Shown piece after piece: positions 59,777-64,000 of a stretch of 64,000 nt of DNA. The DNA comes from JAVBJN01 sp031546985 (lineage in GTDB: Bacteria; Bacteroidota; Bacteroidia; Chitinophagales; Chitinophagaceae), in assembly GCA_031546985.1 (NCBI GenBank), contig JAVBJN010000040.1:74025-138024 (forward strand). The letters are read 5' to 3'. The notes below the pieces were generated by a model. That model worked only from the letters and a program-made list of their open reading frames with translations, was not told the origin of the DNA and made no database searches. A program made the position numbers and the translations under genes. Each line of letters opens with the position of its first letter. Positions within the stretch are counted from its first letter, which is position 1.

Positions 59777-61267
59777 ATGTCAGATTTGTATTTATATAAT
59801 TCTTATACCCGTCAGAAAGAAAAGTTTGAATCCATAACCCCGGGACACGCCGGTATGTACGTTTGTGGCCCTACCGTAAGTGGCGAAAGTCACCTGGGGC
59901 ATGCACGCCCCTACATCACTTTTGATGTGGTGTACCGCTACTTGCAACACCTGGGTTATAAAGTGCGTTATGTACGCAACATTACCGATGCGGGCCATTT
60001 TGAAGAAGAAGGCCGTGAGGCAGAAGATAAAGTAGCTACCAAAGCGGTACTCGAAAAACTGGAACCCATGGAGCTGGTGCACAAATACACCAGTCTGTAC
60101 CATTGGGGCATGCGCCAGTTTAACTGTATGGAGCCGAGTATTGAACCTACCGCTACCGGCCATATCATTGAGCAGATCACCATGATCCAGGATATTATAG
60201 CCAAGGGTTATGCCTACGCCGTAAATGGTTCTGTGTATTTCGATGTTAAGAAATATGCCGAAACCTACCCTTACGGTAAACTGAGCGGCCGCATTCTCGA
60301 AGACCAGCTGGAAACCACGCGTGAGCTGGACGGGCAGGATGAAAAACGCAATAAGGTAGATTTCGCTTTATGGAAAAGCGCACCGCCTGAGCACATCATG
60401 CGCTGGCCTAGTCCCTGGGGCGAAGGTTTTCCGGGATGGCACATCGAGTGCTCGGCTATGAGCAGCAAATACCTGGGTACCACCTTTGATATTCACGGGG
60501 GTGGCATGGATTTGCAGTTTCCGCACCACGAGTGCGAAATAGCCCAGAGCACCATTGCGCACAACCATGCTCCGGTACGCTACTGGATGCACAACAATAT
60601 GATTACCATCAACGGTAAGAAGATGGGCAAGAGCTACAACAACGTAATTAAACTTACAGAGCTGTTTAGCGGCAACCATCCCATACTGGAGCAGGCTTAT
60701 CACCCTATGGTAGTGCGTTTCTACATTCTGCAAACCCATTACCGCAGTACGCTCGACTTTAGCAACGAAGCCTTGCAGGCTGCAGAAAAAGGATTGAAAC
60801 GCTTGTGGGAAGCGCATGAAGCAGCACAGAAGCTGACTGGTGTAACCGACACTGCCGGAGATGCGGAAATGGATGCCAAAGTAGTGGCATTGTGCAACGA
60901 ATGCGCGGAGTTTATGAACGACGATTTCAATACTGCTAAAGTAATGGCCAACCTGTTTGAACTGGCACCATTGGTAAACGGTATTAAAGGCGGGCAAATT
61001 AAAGCCAATGCCTTAAGCAGCGCTACTATTGCTTTAATGCAGGAAACGTTCCGGTTGTATATGACCGATATACTGGGCTTGCAAGGTATTACCGAAAATG
61101 CAACTGGTCACCTGGATGGTGCCATGCAGGTATTGATCAATATCCGTAAGGAAGCGAGATTGAAAAAAGACTGGGCTACCAGCGATAAGATACGTAATGA
61201 ACTGGCCGTAATGGGCATCCTCATTAAGGATGAAAAAGACGGCTCTATGAGTTACACGATCGAATAA
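59777..61267 (+). CDS. cysS: Cysteinyl-tRNA synthetase
   Basis: The 496-residue class I enzyme charges tRNA-Cys. It has the HIGH-type motif HLGH (39-42, in GESHLGHARPY), the zinc-site cysteine C30 (YVCGPTVSG), HIECSAMSSKYLG and DLQFPHHECEIAQ, and the KMSKS-type loop reading KMGKS (GKKMGKSYNNVI). The C-terminal DALR-like and tail regions are complete. A terminator follows. Confidence 0.97.
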   Translation: MSDLYLYNSYTRQKEKFESITPGHAGMYVCGPTVSGESHLGHARPYITFDVVYRYLQHLGYKVRYVRNITDAGHFEEEGREAEDKVATKAVLEKLEPMELVHKYTSLYHWGMRQFNCMEPSIEPTATGHIIEQITMIQDIIAKGYAYAVNGSVYFDVKKYAETYPYGKLSGRILEDQLETTRELDGQDEKRNKVDFALWKSAPPEHIMRWPSPWGEGFPGWHIECSAMSSKYLGTTFDIHGGGMDLQFPHHECEIAQSTIAHNHAPVRYWMHNNMITINGKKMGKSYNNVIKLTELFSGNHPILEQAYHPMVVRFYILQTHYRSTLDFSNEALQAAEKGLKRLWEAHEAAQKLTGVTDTAGDAEMDAKVVALCNECAEFMNDDFNTAKVMANLFELAPLVNGIKGGQIKANALSSATIALMQETFRLYMTDILGLQGITENATGHLDGAMQVLINIRKEARLKKDWATSDKIRNELAVMGILIKDEKDGSMSYTIE

Positions 61268-61291
61268 CGCAGGTGCCAGATGATATTATAC

Positions 61292-61322
61292 AAACAGCCG
61301 GAATGATAAGTTCCGGCTGTTT
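61292..61322 (+). terminator. Intrinsic terminator of cysS
   Basis: Perfect 12-bp stem AAACAGCCGGAA/TTCCGGCTGTTT followed by T-rich sequence. Confidence 0.88.
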
Positions 61323-61406
61323 TGTTTTTAATGTGGTTTATAGTTTAGCTCATTGAAGTGCTTAAGTTGAAGCGACAGCAGCACAGCAGCACGATCCGGG
61401 GGCAGA

Positions 61407-61476
61407 CCCGAAAACGAGGTGTAACCGTTTTCGGGCGGTTTTTTGCATTACTTTTTTTCTGCAAAAAAAGCAATAG
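61407..61476 (+). repeat. Dispersed double-hairpin repeat, copy 2
   Basis: Hairpin 1 has the same arms as copy 1 (CCCGAAAACG/CGTTTTCGGG; 61407-61416, 61426-61435) with a different loop, followed by GCGG and T6. Hairpin 2 has 12-base arms (61447-61458, 61463-61474) with one mismatch around a CTGC loop. Orientation matches copy 1 at 15743-15814. Sequence similarity seems to extend weakly about 50 bases on either side. It lies in the ~300-base gap between cysS and the acetyltransferase gene, which holds nothing else besides the cysS terminator. Confidence 0.8.
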
Positions 61477-61564
61477 AGGGCTGAGATAAGCATTGATGTC
61501 AGATTAGTGCTGTTATGGCTGATCTGAAACCACAATCCTGATGTAGGAATCTCTGAAATGCTTT

Positions 61565-62110
61565 TTATGCATTTCGTTTAAGCCATTCCTGTTTGAGCAA
61601 GCTCATCACCGTAAGGTCCCAGAGCTGGCCATGCAGCTTGTAAGCCTGCCGGAGGGTACCTTCGTAGGTAAATCCAAGACTCTGTCCCAGATAGGCGCTG
61701 CGAAGGTTTTCTTTAACGAAATTGATCTCTATCCGGTTCAGGTTATATTCTGTAAAGCCTTTTTCCAGCATCCAGCGGCAAGCCTGTTTCATAAGGCCTT
61801 TGCCTTCGTAACCTTTGGTGATCCAATAACCTATTTGCGCGCTTGATATTTCGCGGTTAAAATGATGAATATCTATCTGGCCAATAATACGGCCTTCGTG
61901 TAAAATGGCGTATGCCACACCTTTCTGCTCATCCAGGTAGTGCTGTACCAATTGCAGGTAAGCCTTTACCGAACCTATGTCTTTAATACCATCTACCCAA
62001 TACAGCCATTGGCGGAGATGCTGCCTGTTTCCGGCAATCATCTCAAACAGTTCTTCTGCATCGCCCGGTTCAAAAAAACGGAATTGCAGGTGGGTCAGTG
62101 CGGCATTCAT
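61565..62110 (-). CDS. GNAT-family N-acetyltransferase (RimJ/RimL type)
   Basis: The 181-residue protein has the GNAT core: YAILHEGRIIGQIDIHHF, SSAQIGYWITKGYEGKGLMK with the acetyl-CoA-binding G-Y-E-G-K-G loop, and NLNRIEINFVKENLRSAYL, which is typical of the RimJ/RimL group that acetylates ribosomal-protein or other N-termini. The N-terminal FRFFEPGDAEELFEMI is also characteristic. The substrate cannot be determined. Confidence 0.88.
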   Translation of the reverse strand: MNAALTHLQFRFFEPGDAEELFEMIAGNRQHLRQWLYWVDGIKDIGSVKAYLQLVQHYLDEQKGVAYAILHEGRIIGQIDIHHFNREISSAQIGYWITKGYEGKGLMKQACRWMLEKGFTEYNLNRIEINFVKENLRSAYLGQSLGFTYEGTLRQAYKLHGQLWDLTVMSLLKQEWLKRNA

Positions 62111-62159
62111 GCGGCTAATATAATCAATAATAGAACTTTATCGCAGTGCCTGGCGCAGC

Positions 62160-62864
62160 TTAAAACTTGTAGTTGAGGTAGATGCGTGTAATGCCCCAAT
62201 CCATATCAACATTGGAAGTGGTGGTATTATACCGGTCTTCTTTAACGAAGCTGAATGTGCTGAGCTGCACCAGCTCGAGCCCGAACACCATCCTTCTGCC
62301 ATTGTATTTAGCGCCAATAAAGGGCGACATGCCCATCATAAAGGATTGCAGATCGTACCGGTTTATACCTTGTGTAGACTGGTAATAACCGTTTTGCGAA
62401 TAATACACATCCGTCTGGCTTTCGTCGGTATAGCCCGCTCCGTAACCCAGGCGTAAGTCGGCTCCGGCATAGAGATAAAAACGTTTGTAAAAAGCCCGCT
62501 GAAATTCTAAACCGCCCGATATAGCAGCGTATTGCATATTCTTCTCCTGCGAGGTAAAGGAAACGGTATCGTTGGGTACTTTAATGATATTGTAATAGTT
62601 GTTGTTGGCCCCGTTTCCGGTATTAAACTCGGTCCAGCTCAGCGAAAAACGCAGGCCCATATTGCGTTTGAGCCAGTATTTGTAATTCACGCCAATCTGG
62701 GTGTAGTCTTCATTATCATTGCCGGAGTCGAATTTAGATTCAAAAAACAAACCGGTTTCCTGTTTGCGTTCTGGTATTACGCGGCGTTCTGGTTTCTCTA
62801 CTTCCTGCGCGGCAGCAGGTAAAGCAAACAGGGCTGGTAGCAAGAGCATGAATAGGTGTCTCAT
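62160..62864 (-). CDS. Outer-membrane beta-barrel protein
   Basis: The 234-residue protein has a signal peptide (MRHLFMLLLPALFALPAAAQ) and about eight to ten amphipathic strands (ETGLFFESKFD, IGVNYKYWLKRNMGLRFSLS, AAISGGLEFQRAFYKRFYLY, MVFGLELVQLSTFSF) ending in TRIYLNYKF with a terminal aromatic residue, as required for barrel assembly. The family is not specified further. It starts 50 bases upstream of the acetyltransferase gene on the same strand. The 306-base region upstream to 63170 contains only the mqnC terminator and no other feature I can support. Confidence 0.8.
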   Translation of the reverse strand: MRHLFMLLLPALFALPAAAQEVEKPERRVIPERKQETGLFFESKFDSGNDNEDYTQIGVNYKYWLKRNMGLRFSLSWTEFNTGNGANNNYYNIIKVPNDTVSFTSQEKNMQYAAISGGLEFQRAFYKRFYLYAGADLRLGYGAGYTDESQTDVYYSQNGYYQSTQGINRYDLQSFMMGMSPFIGAKYNGRRMVFGLELVQLSTFSFVKEDRYNTTTSNVDMDWGITRIYLNYKF

Positions 62865-63122
62865 AAGTAAGGATTTAAAACAAAAACGGCATATTGTTCA
62901 AGTTATTGCAATGTGTTGAAAACAACAATCTATAGCAATGTACTTTGGTAATATTAAACATGTAAGCTCTTGCTGTTTGCCGGCCGTTACCGGACAGTTT
63001 AATTAAGTTGTTTGTGCAACTATTGTTTTCTTTAACTATCCTGCCGGAATTTTGCGCCACAGTAAGTTCGGTTGCATTGTTGTTCATTAAACGGGATAGG
63101 CCAGCAATTCGTATAAAAAAGA

Positions 63123-63143
63123 AAACCGCCCAATGGGCGGTTT
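63123..63143 (-). terminator. Intrinsic terminator of mqnC
   Basis: 9-bp stem AAACCGCCC/GGGCGGTTT with an AAT loop; on the minus strand a long T-rich tail follows. Confidence 0.85.
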
Positions 63144-63170
63144 CTGTATGTTGCGGGTACAATGTTTTGC

Positions 63171-64000
63171 TTAGTAGTCAATTACCTGCTCCTGAATGGC
63201 TTCGGGAATTTCGCGGAACTGGTATAGCTGGTTGCGGAGCTGGGGTTCAAAACCGGCTTCACGAATCGCGTCCTGAATGCTCTTGTAGGTAAAGCGGTGT
63301 GGCGCGCCGGCAGCACTTACCACATTTTCTTCGATCATAATGGACCCAAAATCGTTGGCGCCCGCGTAGAGGCACATTTCGGCTACCTGTTTACCCACAG
63401 TAAGCCAGCTCGCCTGTATGTTGGTAATATTGGGCAGCATAATGCGGCTCAATGCCAGCATGCGGATATACTCTTCGGCAGTGGTGTTGTTTTTGGTACC
63501 ACGTATGCGGGTAAGCAGGGTATCCTCGTCCTGGAAGGTCCAGGGAATAAAGGCGGTAAAGCCATAAGTACCTTCCGGTTTCCTGGATTGTACTTCCCTG
63601 ATTTTAACCAGGTGCTCAAAGCGTTCCATAATGGTTTCCACATGGCCAAACATCATGGTGGCGCTGGTAGCCAGGTTCAGTTTGTGCGCTTCGTGCATAA
63701 TATCCAGCCATTCCTGCGCACCACATTTTCCTTTCGAAATAAGGCGGCGTACCCGATCGGTAAGAATCTCTGCACCGGCACCCGGCAGGCTGTCCATACC
63801 CGCGTCTTTCAGTGCTTTAAGCACTTCTGCGTGGGTCGACTTAGCCAGTTTGGTGATATGCGCTACTTCCGGGGGGCCCAGCGTGTGCAGGCGCACATCC
63901 GGAAACTCTGCTTTCAGCTGGCTAAAGAGATTGGTATAAAACGCCAGTCCCAGCTCCGGATGGTGACCACCCTGCAGCAGCAGTTGGTCGCCGCCATAAG
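63171..64000 (-). CDS. mqnC: Cyclic dehypoxanthinyl futalosine synthase, C-terminal part
   Basis: The frame runs off the window end, leaving 275 residues of the C-terminal part; the radical-SAM CxxxCxxC loop lies outside. Visible motifs are QGGHHPELGLAFY, LHTLGPPEV, DSLPGAGAEILTDRVR and PNITNIQASWLTVGKQVAE, then GSIMIEENVVSAAGAPHRF. The QGGHHPEL and PGAGAEIL forms fit MqnC better than its relative MqnE (aminofutalosine synthase). MqnC closes the spiro ring in the futalosine route to menaquinone, so the organism probably makes menaquinone by that route instead of the MenFDHCEB pathway. Confidence 0.87.
   Translation of the reverse strand, partial: YGGDQLLLQGGHHPELGLAFYTNLFSQLKAEFPDVRLHTLGPPEVAHITKLAKSTHAEVLKALKDAGMDSLPGAGAEILTDRVRRLISKGKCGAQEWLDIMHEAHKLNLATSATMMFGHVETIMERFEHLVKIREVQSRKPEGTYGFTAFIPWTFQDEDTLLTRIRGTKNNTTAEEYIRMLALSRIMLPNITNIQASWLTVGKQVAEMCLYAGANDFGSIMIEENVVSAAGAPHRFTYKSIQDAIREAGFEPQLRNQLYQFREIPEAIQEQVIDY

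Noticed and set aside
1..64000. CRISPR arrays, tRNA, rRNA, insertion sequences, phage genes
   Set aside because: I looked for regular repeat-spacer spacing, cloverleaf-like segments, transposase motifs and structural phage genes on both strands and found none that I could support.

Overview
The window is chromosomal DNA from a member of the Bacteroidota, most likely the family Chitinophagaceae or a close relative. The evidence is two SusC/SusD pairs, several proteins ending in type IX secretion (T9SS) sorting domains, the long-form IspG, lipoproteins with a Cys-Lys-Lys start, promoter boxes of the Bacteroidota form TAnnTTTG with an upstream TTG about 18-21 bases away, and almost no Shine-Dalgarno sequences. 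The genus cannot be fixed from the sequence alone. I see no tRNA, rRNA, CRISPR array, insertion sequence or prophage.

Layout. 1-6.5 kb: the end of a large secreted adhesin-like T9SS protein, then minus-strand genes for a propeller-like periplasmic protein, LpxH, a carboxypeptidase-regulatory-domain protein, a sugar kinase/RapZ fusion and an L,D-transpeptidase. 6.6-12 kb: an M16 peptidase and an ECF sigma / anti-sigma / outer-membrane-protein operon. 12-18 kb: kbl, a Bax-inhibitor-1 protein, a class D beta-lactamase lipoprotein, a dispersed palindromic repeat, and batB-batC. 18-28 kb: a giant AsmA-like protein, ispG, a T9SS cargo protein and an M13 peptidase. 28-38 kb: a protein resembling a T9SS tail but without a signal peptide, a frameshifted exbD, carB, and two TPR histidine kinases around one response regulator. 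37.8-41.5 kb: a translation cluster, rplM-rpsI-rpsB-tsf-pyrH. 41.7-52.5 kb: two SusC/SusD transporters, the first with an OmpA-type protein downstream. 52.5-64 kb: a zinc peptidase, radA, a comF-like gene, a beta-helix lipoprotein, glutathione peroxidase, another T9SS cargo, cysS, a second copy of the repeat, an acetyltransferase, an outer-membrane barrel, and the end of mqnC (futalosine menaquinone pathway).

Most of the gene content is envelope biology (outer-membrane uptake, T9SS cargo, periplasmic proteases, lipid A and peptidoglycan enzymes) interleaved with housekeeping genes. Nearly every transcription unit ends in a clear intrinsic terminator, and convergent pairs share one bidirectional hairpin. 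I did not find a self-evident new defence or mobile system. The signals most worth following are the two-copy palindromic repeat, the long hairpin directly in front of the second susC, the SusC-SusD-OmpA operon, the kinase-RapZ fusion, the kinase-regulator-kinase arrangement, the broken exbD, and an orphan terminator upstream of radA.
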